A stretch of DNA of 64,000 bases from Rallus limicola. Its lineage: Eukaryota; Chordata; Aves; Gruiformes; Rallidae. The notes under the pieces were generated by a model that had not been told where the DNA came from, made no database searches, and saw nothing but the letters and a program-made list of their open reading frames with translations. Each line of letters begins with the position of its first letter. Within the stretch, counting starts at the first letter, position 1. Positions 34,540 to 46,655 of this stretch are shown in pieces. A program made the translations under genes and the position numbers. Location: contig JAKCOZ010000007.1 of NCBI GenBank assembly GCA_022605955.1, forward strand, positions 37,860,991 to 37,924,990, in the 5' to 3' direction.

Positions 34540-35452
34540 GCCATAAGTAGTGCTCCCTAGGGCTCAATACTGTGGCCTGGTCTCTTTAATATCTTTATCA
34601 ATGGTCTGGATGAGGGCATCAAGTGCACCTTCAGTAAGATCACAGACCATATTGAGTTGGGCAGGACTGTTGATTTGCTTGAGGGTAGAAAGACTCTACA
34701 GAGAGATCTAGACAGGTTGTATGGATGGGCTGAGGACAGCTGTATGAAGTTCAACAAGGACAAGTCCTGCGCTTGGGTCACAATAACCCCATGCCACGGT
34801 ACAGACTTGGGGAAATGTGGCTGGAAAGCTTCCTGGTGGGAAAGGACCCAGAGGTACTCATCAATAGCCACCTGAATATGAGCTAGCAGTGTGTCCAGGT
34901 GGCCAAGAACACCAACAGCATCCTGACATGTATCAGAAATAGTGTAGGCAGCAGGACTAGGGAAGTAATTGTATCCCTGTCTGTACTCTACACTGGCGAG
35001 GCCACACCTCAAATACTGCGTTCAGTTTTGGGCCTCTCACTTCAGGAATGACACTGAAGTGCTGGACCAAAGAAAGGCATTAAAGCTGGTGAAGGGTCTA
35101 AGAGCATCTTTTATAGTGGATGGTTGAGGGAACTGGGGTTGTTTAGCCTAGAGGAGGCTGAGAGGAGACCTTATCACTCTCTACAACTACCTTAAAATAG
35201 GCTGTAGTAAGGTGGGTGTTTGTGTCTTCTCCCAGGTACCACATGATAGGGCAAAAGAAAATGGCCCCAAGTTGCATCAAGGGAGGTTTATATTAAATAT
35301 TAGGAAAAAATTCTTCACCAGAAACGTTGTCAAGCGTCAAAACAGGCTGTCCAGGGAAGTTGTTTAGTGGTAGACTTGGCAGTGGTATGTTAACAGTTGG
35401 ACTCGATGATCTTAAAGGCCTTTTCCAATCAAAATGATTCCATGATTCAATG
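34540..35452 (+). mobile_element. CR1 LINE, 0.9-kb ORF2 remnant with 3' end
   Basis: Begins within the reverse transcriptase region: 'GTAGTGCTCCCTAGGGCTCAATACTG' corresponds to the PQGS motif. It continues through [22 protein letters not shown] (about 34699-34764), the post-RT 'CTGTACTCTACACTGGCGAGGCC' block and the C-terminal 'GAGGCTGAGAGGAGACC' block. It ends with 'GTTGGACTCGATGATC' and an ATTCCATGATTC tail. The FADD catalytic box is replaced by unrelated residues (near 34632-34652), and there are many frame breaks, so it is inactive. It is an older subfamily than the copy at 17945, with a diverged 3' end shared with the one at 9272. Confidence 0.9.
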
Positions 35453-36061
35453 TGTATATTTTGTGTTTTATCAGTGTAGTGCATTGCTTCGAACATCTGG
35501 GGCAACACATTTGCCTGTCTCCCAGGGGTGGAAGAAGAACAAGATTTCTCTCTCTATAATACTGTAGAAAAAGAGGCAATTTTAAAATAGTCGTTTTATT
35601 TCTGTAAGGGCTTCACTGGCCATGACATCAATGGTTGAGCAGTATATAGCATCCCACTCTAGCTTTTATCAAGTAAATAGAAAGTCAAGTAAATCTGTCT
35701 TTTAGTGCATTTTTTTTTTTGTGTTCATTTTCCATATGAATTTTCATTTTGCATGTACTATGTAATGGTCTTATTTATTTTCATTTGCCTAAACCTATGG
35801 ACCAGCAAGAAATTCCAGTGAATAAATTCTGATTATCCTGTCAGATATGAGAAGTGTAGAAGACAGAGTATGAAAAGTAAATATGTATTTTGATAAAATT
35901 AAGAAAATCTTCCAAGTAGCAGAACTTAATCTCACTGGTTACTATTTCACTATGATGCTAGAATCCCTTAAAACAGTCTAATTTACACTGCAGTATAATT
36001 ATTTCTGTTTATTAAGTTTGTTCTTATAAAAAGACTTTTTTTTGGACCTATACGGGGATTT
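35453..36061. other. Unique AT-rich DNA
   Basis: I recognise no gene or repeat family. A run of 11 T lies near 35711. Confidence 0.5.
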
Positions 36062-36145
36062 TCATTGAATGGTAGAATGGTTTGCATTAGAAGGGACCTT
36101 AAAGATCATCTAGTTCCAACCTCCCCTCCATGGGCAGCGTCACCA
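36062..36145 (-). mobile_element. CR1 LINE 3' end stub
   Basis: Plus strand 'TTGAATGGTAGAATGG', 'TTAGAAGGGACCTTAAAG' and 'CATCTAGTTCCAACC' are the reversed last 80 bp of a CR1. The copy is almost entirely truncated. Confidence 0.8.
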
Positions 36146-36389
36146 TTTTCTTAAAGGGCATCTTCCTTTAAGGTTAATAAGCAAACTGACGGAAATTATT
36201 GTGGTACAGGAAAACAGAACACAGCGTGCTCCTTCAGCGCTCACACAAAGGATTTGGGAAATAATATCTCCAGTGATCCATCTGAGCTAAATCAAGCCTT
36301 TAGTAAAGAGAAATAAATACATCTATATAGACCATCACCTTATAAATCAGGATCTCCTCAGTGCCTTATGCTGAAAATCTGGCCTTATA

Positions 36390-36740
36390 GTATTAATTGT
36401 GTCAGGTGCCTGTGCCCAGACCCTCCAGTGGGGCTGCAGGGCATCTCTGTGAAGAGAGGCCGGGCTCCTACACAGCCAGTTCCAGATGGCTCCAATGGTC
36501 CCACCGCAGGACACAGCTGAGCCCCTCAGCCGAGTTGGGGGTGCCAGGAGGGGAGGGGGAAAACAGGTTTCAGCAAGGGCCAAAGGCGGCACAGGCAGGG
36601 CAGGAGTTGTCTTACCAAGGAGGGAGAAGCAGCAGAGGGACCCTGAAGCCATAGCAAGAGGAGGGGGGCAGGAAGTGATGCAGGCCTGGAGCAGGGATCC
36701 CCTGCAGCCCTGAAGAGATCCCGCTGGAGCAGAGATGAAG
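36390..36740. other. GC-rich patch, unassigned
   Basis: About 350 bp with far more G and C than its surroundings, and with words such as 'GGGGCTGCAGGGC', 'GGCCTGGAGCAGGGATCC' and 'CCCTGCAGCCC'. The modules recall the internal blocks of the family-A LTRs, but I could not align termini, so it may be a badly decayed LTR. It might also be a small CpG-poor GC island. Frames of 75-100 codons on both strands follow from the low density of stop codons. Confidence 0.35.
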
Positions 36741-38315
36741 TCACATAATATGACAAATTAAAATATGTCTAGAAAATGTTGCTTCACTGCCTGTACTTTG
36801 GAGGTGTTTAGGGCTGATTAAGTTGAAACAGTGCATATACAACTGCTTTTGTAAAACATATTTTTCTGTCATGGTGCTGAAGGAGTTTTGAATGTCCCAG
36901 CATTTATCTGATATGCAATACATTCCATCCCAATGTTCCTCTGTTGCACTAGGGGAATCCTTTGTCTGCTTCAGATCTTTTTCAGATAGCTTCATCTAAA
37001 GCTATTGCTGCCACTCTGACTCTGAAAACAGCCCTCCAGGCAGAAGTCAGTTCCCCCACTCCTGCAGGACTTTCTCCTGCAGACTTCACCTGAGGTCACA
37101 CTCATGCAGGCATCTGCTTAGAAGCAGAAGTTCCCCAGTCCTGTGCAAGCATCTGATGTTTACCCACCAGCCAGCATGCATGGCAAGCAAGAGAGGTGGT
37201 TATTCTGCCCAGGCTTAGGATGCACAGTTATTTGGTTTGTGGCAGTATAATGCTGTCACCTGTGTGACTCTGCCTCAGCAAGTATCAATGGGTCTGTCCA
37301 ACATGTCAATGCCTTTAGATGTTCCTCTCAACCAGCTGACTCTGACTGAGGCCAGCAAAACGATTGTCAGTAGAAACCTTCTGCTAGAAGACACAAAGCA
37401 TGTAGTTGAATTAGAAAATCTGACCTGGATTAGAATTTAACTCTTACAACTGCTTGTCTGTCTTCTTGGTGATAGTGAGAGGTTTCCATTGTAGTCAACA
37501 CCCACATAGGTACCCTGTAGGGTAAAGTCAGTAAAGCCTGTGTATCTTACCTATGCTAGTGTTTCATGATATGGGAAGGCCTTGATGTAAGACAAAAATA
37601 AAGAACTTTTCACAAAAGATGTGTAGAGTGATGCTAAGTACAAACCAAAGTCAAGCCTTAACATTTGGGAGATGTAGAGTTTGAAGGAACTTCTGTGAAC
37701 AATTCACCGGAAATGTGGTATAAGAATGCCTCAGAGAGGATCTAGACTGGCATTACAGCACAGTTGCAAATAGTACACCTTTCATTATCACTTTTGCTGT
37801 TTTTCATAATTGTTTGTGTTCAGTGAGGCACAATTTGATGTACACTTCTACTTTTCCAATTAAAAAAGTTGAAAAGCTTACACAAGCATGTATGTTTATT
37901 AAGATATTTCTCGTTAATTAAAACTTTAAAGTGAATGTTGTTGCTCCATTCCTCCCACATTTTTTAGCAAAATGGCAAAAAGGGAACTCATAATACTTTC
38001 TCCTTTGTTTCACATTGAGTTTCATAATGCTCATTTCTTAAATAGTTTTGATATTTTAAAGTCTCTTTCATCTATTTGGGTTGGTTTAGTCTTTTTTATT
38101 TCTTTTAGGGACTAAAAAGAAAAGAAAAAAAAATAAATGAGGAAAGGTGAAAATGGAAAAAAAAATAAAAGAGAAGTTAACAGAAAGAAATAAAAACATT
38201 CAAAATAGTACAGATAAAATATATTTTTGAGATATATGATAATATATATTCTTCAAAATTGGGACAAAAACATTCTGTAGAGAAATATTAGATGTACCTA
38301 ACACTGGTGTGAGTA
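36741..38315. other. Unique DNA
   Basis: I recognise no gene or repeat. A very A-rich patch lies at 38114-38200. Confidence 0.5.
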
Positions 38316-38545
38316 TAGAATCCTAGAATATGCTGAGTTGGAGTGGACCCATAAGAATCATCCAGTCCAAATCCTAGCTCCACACAGAGCCAGACAAATG
38401 GGAGCATGGTACTGAGAGCATCCTCCAGATGTTTCTTGAACTGAGCCAAGCTCAGTGCTGTGACCACTTGCCTGGGGAGCCTTTGCCAGTGTCCAACCAC
38501 CCTCTCAGTAAAGAACCTCTTCCAACATAAACCTTCCCTGATATT
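38316..38545 (-). mobile_element. CR1 LINE 3' fragment
   Basis: Plus strand 'TAGAATCCTAGAATATG', 'GAGTTGGAGTGGACCC' and 'CATCCAGTCCAAATCC' form the reversed 3' end of a CR1. The minus-strand frame continues as ERVVGHWQRLPRQV, the C-terminal ORF2 signature seen elsewhere as 'DRLPREVV'. The frame is open for about 89 codons, but only because the piece is short. It is a distinct CR1 subfamily by its 3' end ('GACCCATAAGAATC'). Confidence 0.85.
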
Positions 38546-41500
38546 TATATTTAGCACATGCTAACTACATAGTTATAGTAGTCATGTTAGCTTCTAAAAG
38601 AGCACTTTTAGATTGCTTCATTAGTGTCTCAGCAGGTAGCACAATTAAAATTAATAAATGAGCTATAATTAGAAAATAATTTCATTTTTCATAGGAAACC
38701 AGGTGAGCCAGAGGTTATGTTAATACTGATGATAACTTTCCTGTTTTGTGTATATACTTGATTTAAAAAAAAAAAAAAAAGATCAAGTGTTCAATGTGTG
38801 AATGAATAGTGGCTACTTCAAATGCATGACCTTGTCTACATCCTGTCACATCCATTTAATAAATCAAGTGGGGGAATCCTTTGTATTAAGATTTTGTGAA
38901 GATAAAGAGCTCTCAATATTTCATGCATAGCATAAACTATTAAGTACATATAAAAAGTTTGTTGCAAGACATCCTCAAAGCAGTTGCTATATATCACCTG
39001 TACTATACACAACTGAAATGCTGTTCTCTATTACAGAATTCCATTCCCATTAAAGAGCATTTTTGGGGTGGAAGGGCGTAGTTTTCAAACATGAAGTGAG
39101 TGACAAATGGAACCTTTGGGATTCCAGATACATAACTGAAGTATCCTGTGCTAATAAACTTGCCCCCTTATGCCCTATTCACCTTCATAACTGCAAGAAA
39201 CAAGAGTGATAGGTTAGGAAGGAGAGAAGAGGCAGTGAAAATGCTGTTATTACTTTCATAGTCCAAAATAACACTGTAAATGCTTCCCTGGCTCTTCCTG
39301 TTACGGACATACACTGCAAATTCTCCCCCACAGGATCAAACCTGCTGTATATTGCCTCCTTCATTCCAGGAACTCAAAAGTGCTTTAAAAGACATCAGTT
39401 TCAAGGCCCATTAAAATCAGTGTGCATCTTTTCCACTAATGTCAAGAGGCTTTTAATCAGACTTTAAATTACTCCCCAGCTTCAGCTGAGTTCTGAGTTG
39501 TTTCTTTCCCACAAATGCATTTTCTCTGCTTGAATCTCATTTCCTGCCTCTCCTTCTAGTCTCCTTTTTAGGTCCCTTCTGATGTTTCTCTCTCCATACA
39601 TTGTATTTTGCAACACTTCCCACCATAGAGTCATCTGCAAGGTGAATTAACATGCTTCGTCTTCCAGATCATTAACAAAGGCACTAAGTATAATCCCAGG
39701 TGAAAACTGTCAGCGATACACCACAGCCACACTGTAAGGAATGAGATGCATTACCCTGGTCCCTACAGGATTATACATGTTCTCAAAATCCCTCACTCTT
39801 AGCTCATCAAGGAAAGCTCGTCAAGCTCATTCAATTACCTTTTTCCCCTCTATCAGTGGAACTATCTAATGCACACAGAGAGAGACACACACATAGCCAT
39901 ACTGTATAATTGTACAGAGTGGAGAAACAAGAAAAGATAGAGATATGGTATGTGGCAGAGCTACATTAAATATATTTTTATACACATATAAAAATATATT
40001 TAATAGCACTGTCTTGTTACAGAAGCCTGACATATTTTTGATTGACTCCAGTCCTCACTTTATATTTCAGTTCCATTAACTAAAGATGCTACACTCATAA
40101 TAACTCAGGGAAAATAAAATATTTATTACACCCTAACAACAGCAGGTTAGGAAAGTTCTTCCTATGTCTGGTATTTATATACTCTATAATCAGATTTAGT
40201 CAGAGAACAAACCATATTATTATTTACCATATTTCTCAGATAAGCTTTCTATTGTACAGATAAATCATACATTTTCTTTTCTTAATTATTTATACGAGTG
40301 TGAGAAATGTATCTGTTATTTTGATGATCCCTATGAATGCAGGGGACCCTTACAGCTTCCTAACATCATGAAGCAGTTGGCACCAGGGAGGTTTGGGACA
40401 ACAGAGAAGGCATTATGGAGGCAATGTACATGTATGTATGAACAGTTATATGGATACACAGGTACAGATGGGGGGTCTCTGCAGGGATCATCAGCATAAA
40501 CCTATCAGTAGACAGAAGACCCTTAAGCTTTACTGCTGGCAGCATCAGCCAGCCCAGCCCAGTGTGAGCAACTGCTTTGTTCATCTTCTGACCAGCTGTT
40601 TCTATTGCAAGGCTGACAGAAATGTCTCCCCACTAACTCTGTGCTCTTTATTCAGTCAGTCCTGCAAGAACTTTCTGCATATCATCAGAACGGGTAAATT
40701 TGGATTTAATCTCCACTATCCACCTCATCCATTTCTAATTTAGTTATATGGTTATTACATGGGTTGTGTAAGTAAATGGCAGCAAAGTATTCCTGCCATG
40801 TAATTATATTTTAAAACCCAAGTAATAGCAGTTACTTTTATTAGCAATAACAATTACCATCCCTCCTAGCATAGTCTCAGATAAAGAAATTTCTTGTAAT
40901 GATCTTGTAATGACAGTCTTACATCCATGTCATATTGACATGAATAATAGATTAATGTCAAAAGAAAAATTATTAAGTGTTTCTTCATTGAAGGAGCATG
41001 AATTTCTATGCATCCACATGCCCAGGGATCTTGTCTCATTAGCTGGAAAATTTATTTAAATTATGTAATGATTATCAAATTTCAGGTTTTAGTCCTTTAA
41101 ACATTGGAAGTCCAGAACAGAATTTGAAAAAATATGCTGAGCTAATAAGAATTCAAGGCAGGTTTACAGAGACAGTGCAGGACTAGAGACCTTGAGTTAA
41201 CTCTAAGGAAACTAGTATGTCTAGACAATTCAGTCTAGACTTAGAAATGATGCTGTGATCCCAGAAGCACAAGAAATGCGTCAATGAGGACTTTCTGGTA
41301 TCTAATGAGCCCTGACTCTCTGTGGACCTAATTAACCCAGATAGAGCTCTGGCCATGCAGTTTCTGGTGACAGAACCAGCATCGTTTTAGGAACCTCAGT
41401 GGCCTCCCGCTTCACATAGCCATATCCCCACAGCCAGAGCCAGTAAATGAGTTGTACAACACTGTTTGTGTAGAGTTTGTCACACAAAGGGCCAGAACCT

Positions 41501-42002
41501 GATCCTGGCATGAGGGGTGCAAGGGGAAATTGAACTTTGCTCTCTCAAAGACATCCTGCAGAATTATAGGGAACTCAATCAAAAGGAGTTTCCCAGAGGT
41601 GTGTATGTGTATCTGCCTACTCCCAAAGTAAGCTATTGAAATCCATGAGTGTCAACATCTGTATGTTTAAAGATATTCTTTTGTTTTCAAGGGAGGGACA
41701 TGTACAATTTCCTACTTCAGAATCTGAAAATGAGAGTCATCAGAGATCTGGGTCATACCTGTGTGAAAGTAATTCTGGTGGCCATAATAAATAAATTTGG
41801 GACTTTTCTTAGGCACCTGAGGCAAATGAATACAGAAGAGTTTGTGCCAATATCTTTAAATTTTCTTAACCTTAAAAACAGACTTGTGACATCAACACTG
41901 CCTGCTGAGAATAGTTCATGTCATGTGCTGATTTGTGAACTGCTCATGAATTGCTTGGAAGAGTTAGGATTCGTTGCTTGGGATTCATGCAAAATCAACT
42001 AC
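38546..42002. other. Unique DNA with a hairpin and an uncertain old repeat
   Basis: No gene is recognised. A run of about 16 A lies at 38765-38780. The hairpin at 39965-40004 is listed separately. The stretch at 39630-39860 ('GTCATCTGCAAGG', 'CCAGATCATTAACAAAGG') has the wording of an ancient minus-strand CR1-like ORF2 region, at low confidence. Plus-strand frames at 40393-40743 and 41649-42020 have no recognisable motif. Confidence 0.45.
39965..40004. repeat. Perfect inverted repeat, 18-bp arms
   Basis: ATTAAATATATTTTTATA (39965-39982), a 4-nt loop CACA, then the exact reverse complement (39987-40004). All bases in the arms are A or T. It is a cruciform-prone site, and could also be a short palindromic insertion or mutation product. 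Confidence 0.75.
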
Positions 42003-42130
42003 AAAATCATAGAATGGTAGAATTATTTGGTTGGAAAAGACATTTCAGATCATAAAGTTCAGCCATTAACCTAGCACTTTTCCCACAAAACTCTTGCCAT
42101 TCTGTTAGAAGATCTGTATGCTAGACAGAT
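42003..42130 (-). mobile_element. CR1 LINE 3' end stub
   Basis: Plus strand 'AAATCATAGAATGG', 'GGTTGGAAAAGACATTTCAG' and 'GTTCAGCCATTAACCTAGCAC' match the short-3'-end CR1 subfamily whose end reads 'TTGGAAAAGACC...AACCATTAACC'. It is truncated after about 130 bp. Confidence 0.75.
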
Positions 42131-42657
42131 TGCTCCAGGAGCTTTACATGGCACTAGTTATCTGATTAACCCTGAAGTAGGGACAGCACTTGGAGTCATG
42201 GGGACAATCTTCCTGAAGAGCAAAAGCAGAGGTTATCCTACCATGAGCCAGTTTTGTGTTTAACAACCAAACCTTGTGTTTATACCTTTGGAAAACAAAA
42301 CTGATGTTAGTCTTACTCTGATTTCAGCTCAATAATAGATCTATATCTCATACTCCTGTTCTCCTTTTCCAACACATCATATACTGCTCACTGTGCTAAC
42401 ATTGCCCTTGACACTGCTTTAATAAGAAACCTATCATTCCTGTTATTTGGATTTGTGCCATCTAAACTCAATATCTGTGTCAGATCATGGTTTTCTGTCC
42501 TCTTGTATTTCAGGAGCTTTTAATATAATTCATGGATCCTAACAAAATTTCTCTGTGATTTAGTGAATGACATGGATAGTTTGTCCCCAGATCTAGCCAA
42601 ATCTAGGTTTAGCTAAGTTTAATACCCAAACAATAAAGAAAAACTAAAGAATTTCTA

Positions 42658-43170
42658 ATCACAAAATAGTAGGGTTTGGAAGGTACCTCGAAAAAACATC
42701 TAGTCCAACACACCCCTGCCAGATTAGGTCACATAGGAATGCATCCAGGTGGGTTCTCAATGTTTCCAGAGAAGAAGACTCCATGACCTCTCTGGGCAGC
42801 CTGTCCCAGGGCTCTTTCACCCTCATAGTGAAAAAGTTTTTCCTTTTGTTCACATGGAAAGTCCTATTCTCCAGCTTGCACCCATTTCCCCTTGTCCTAT
42901 CGCTGTCCATCTCTCAGAGGAGCCTGGCTCCATCCTCCTGACACTCACCATTTACATATTTATAGACATTGATGAGATCACCCCTCAGTCTCTTTTTCTC
43001 CAGGCTAAAGAGACCCAGCTCCCTCAGCCTGTCCTCATAAGGAAGTCATTCTGCTCCCTTAATCATCTTTGTGTCCCTGTGTTGGACTCTTCCAAGCAGT
43101 TCCCTGTCCTTCTGGAATTGAGGGGCCCAGAAGTGGAAACAATATTCCAAATGCAGAATATTTTTTACTA
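42658..43170 (-). mobile_element. CR1 LINE 3' half
   Basis: A well-preserved 510-bp minus-strand copy. The frame 42659-42910 reads [41 protein letters not shown] and then the 3' end. Further plus-strand words are 'CTCCAGGCTAAAGAGACCCAGCTCC' and 'TCCTCATAAGG', which are the reversed ORF2 segment LRELGLF. The sequence parallels the plus-strand copy at 17945-18384 closely, so the two belong to the same young subfamily. Truncated before the reverse transcriptase core. Confidence 0.92.
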
Positions 43171-46100
43171 ACGCATCAGTAACGGAACTTAGTGTGGGGT
43201 TAACTTTCTTGAGGTCAACATTTCTGATTGATTTTTGCTACATCTGAAGTAAATGATGAAATCCCCTGCAGCAAAGCTCCCACTGCAATCTCTGCAACAC
43301 ATTTTTGAATCCCTTCCGTATGTGTTCGCTTAGGCAGTCAGCTCCCAGTGCCAGTAGAACTTTACCTGCCTGTGTGCTGAGAAAGAAAGTAGGAAAACCT
43401 TCAAGATCTGGCCTCGGGTTATCGGCAGTGAAGTCTCTGCAGTACCTTTGTGCCTCTGAACACTAATTGGCCTGAAGCTAAGCAAAGTTCACAGATACAG
43501 CACTGGAGCTGAGCCAAGTCTAGCAGTCCTAACCTTAGCAAAGTTCTCACCGAGGCATGGGAGTTTCACCTGATTAAAAATTTCAGGGTCTGGGCTGCTC
43601 TCTTTTAACTTTGTGTGTGTTCACTAACCCGCACTCAGGAAGTAGAGTGCTGTAAAAATCTCAATCCCTTCACTGAGCTTGAGTTGAAATAAATGTGAAC
43701 AGCTCCTATGGCTTAAAATATGGGACATAATTTGAGAGATGCTTTTGAAATATTTTCTGAATTAAGATATCTCAGAACTGCAAAGATATGGAAACCTTCC
43801 AATGAGAGCTGTTTTCAAATAAGCTCCTTTCTTCACACTGTTTGGGTTTAGATTTGGATGCTAATTTTTTAAAAACTAATGAGGTTAATCATGCCCAGAT
43901 CCTAGGATCACATCATCCTAGAAAGGACAAATCAGCTCGTAATAAGGTCTTTTTCCTGGGGACAAGTGTTAGATAAACTGTACCAGATGCTGCCTTAGCA
44001 AGTTTGTTAAATGCAAAATGTGGAAAACAACTTTACTGATCCTCATGGAGGGATGGTGACACTTATATAAAAATGCATAAAAACTGAAAACCATTCACAT
44101 TTTGAAGAAATGGGACCTGTACTTACATCCCTCTGAGGGGAACATCTTTGTCTTGGCTTTGTGTTGAGGTTTTCTTAACATAAAAAAAACAACCCAAGAA
44201 AAAGTGTAAATTTAACATCTTTCCAAGAGGCACAATACTCTCACAATAATCATGACTTCTGTCCATTTTTTTTAAATTATCTGGTTTTTGCTATCCTCAT
44301 TCCCTTTTTGCAATTTCCACGTCTAAAAATGTGTATTTAACAACTTCTTACAGTTCTTTAAAGGATGTCACCCTCTCCCCATTTTATATATCGCCATCAA
44401 AGTTCAGAAGTAAATGTACTTTCTTGTTAACTAGACCTTGATTGAATTCTTCCATCTCCTTCTTGATTTCTGTCTGTCAGTGACATATCTGTCATCTTTA
44501 TCTGTGAGTGCTGTCACCTGGGATTTTCTGTTTCTCAGATGATATTTTATGCTTTTGTTGCCTCTATTTTATTCTCTGACCTCTTGAAATATTTTCTTGT
44601 TGTACAGGATGAATTCTTCTGACAGTTTGAAATGAATAGTTTTGCCGACTTCAGCATATTAAACTTTCTTGCTTGAGTGCTTGTAGTTTTTCTATCTTTT
44701 ATTTCTATTACATTCCCCGAATCCTTTGAGATGCTTTTTAAGTCCTTTCTATGAGTTAGACTCACTATGTTGCTTCTTCTTTCATTACTTGGTCAAATAC
44801 CTTTACAAAATGCTGCCCAACTTTTCATTCAGAACTGGAGTGCAGGTGGCTTGAGCTCTTCAGGCACTGAGAAAGATTTTTCTTAAAGTAGCAAGAAACT
44901 CCATTTTCTCTCATTCCTTTTACTAAAAAATAGGAGGATTATTTTTTCATTTTAGGGTAAAAGGTTCAGTCATAATGATTAGTGTCATTTGTGAACTTAC
45001 ACTGTGGCAAACAGCAGAGAACAGGGCTATTTAAATACAGCCTATTTTAATACCAGTTTGAAACTGACACAACATTATAAATGTTTTCACTGTCTTTTCT
45101 ATCTCCAAATGTATAATTCTCTTAAATGTCCACATATACCTCAAAATATCTGGCAAGATTGCATGATTTATATGAAAACTCATTTTCACAACCAGCACAA
45201 GCTCATGCACATCAGGTCAAAACAAATCATGGTTGCAAGGTGGCCTAAATCAGTTATGAAATGAATGGTGGGTTTGGAATCAAGAAACTACAGGGTGAAA
45301 TTAATTTTGTTCCATATTTTAAGGGATGTGGCTCAAAATTTTCTGAAGTCCAGACCTTCAGCTTCTTTTGAAGGCAATGAAGATATAAAAAATAAATCCA
45401 ACATCTCTGTCTTCTGCATACCTGGTCTGAAACCTGAACAGGATTTACAGTTGTTATACTACCAATACTACAAACAAAATATCAAAAACACTAGGCTGTC
45501 TTCTATGTTCTATCCCACATCTTGTTTTTTAAGCTTTCTTTGGAGAGATCGACTGGATATGGATGGTAAAATTAATGAGGACCAGGTTATGTATTGCTTA
45601 TTTACAACTGTGAAATGTTATTCTCAAGAAATAAATATTCCTGAAATAATATAACAAAAATAGCCAAAAAACCTGCAAGAAAAATAATAAAACAACATCG
45701 AAGCAGCTGTGCCTCTGGTCAAGTTTTTTTACATTAATACCCATACATATTGAATGATAGGTATTAACATTATAAATATTAGATAAAATAAAATTTTATA
45801 AGAAATGTAATGAGGGGTGTACATCTCCTACCTGCAGATATTTTCTGATAAGATGCTATTTTCAAAAGCATGAGACGTTCCTGAATTTAACCATTAGCTA
45901 CAATCTGATTTATGATTCAGCTGAAATGATCCATCTGTTTCTTAGAAGAAAACAAAAGAAATGCAAAAGAAAATAATGTGTTATTTTGTTCAGAGTAAAA
46001 CTCTTACAGCAGATTCATTAAAGAAGTACCTTACCTTTTATAGGATTCATTCTGAAGAAAGTGGAAGAGTTATTTGTATCCCTGCAAAAATTAATGGAAA

Positions 46101-46655
46101 GTTGGGCATATTATCCTCAAATCTCTCTTTGCCTGTGTTTAATTTTGAGGTTTGTCACCTAACAGCATTGAAATTTCAGTGCATTAAGAAGCCCCTGTAA
46201 ATCCAAACTGCAGGAGTTAAACAAAGCCATATCTGCTATTGTTACCCTTCTCTAGCAGGAGTTACAGGGGTGCTGAGAAAATGGAAACTATATTCATGCA
46301 ATGTAACAAAAATGGGTGAAGAGGAGTCAGAAAGGATAGGATAGGCTGAGAACAGAGATTGTATTTTTCTGAAAGAGTGTCATTTTCTTCCAAAGCAGCA
46401 CATCTTCATATGCAATCTGTATCTGCTTTAGAAGTCCAAGCTCCCACTACAGTCAATGAGTGCTCAGTTCAGTTGGCCACACATCAGTTTGGTGCCATTA
46501 GTGATACCTGAAGACATCTATATCAGACTGTCGGATGTGGCCCTACGGTAGGTCCATTTCTTCTTGGAGCAGCAGCTAAACACTAGTGTTGGATATCCAA
46601 GTAGCATGTCAAATGGCCTAAATGAAAACTTTTTCATTTGATTAGATAAACCATG
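43171..46655. other. Unique DNA
   Basis: I recognise no gene or repeat. The most open stretch is 45004-45654 on the plus strand, where one frame of 217 codons is broken by only a single TGA (45262-45264). Its Phe-, Tyr- and His-rich composition argues for chance, and no family is recognised. Confidence 0.5.
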
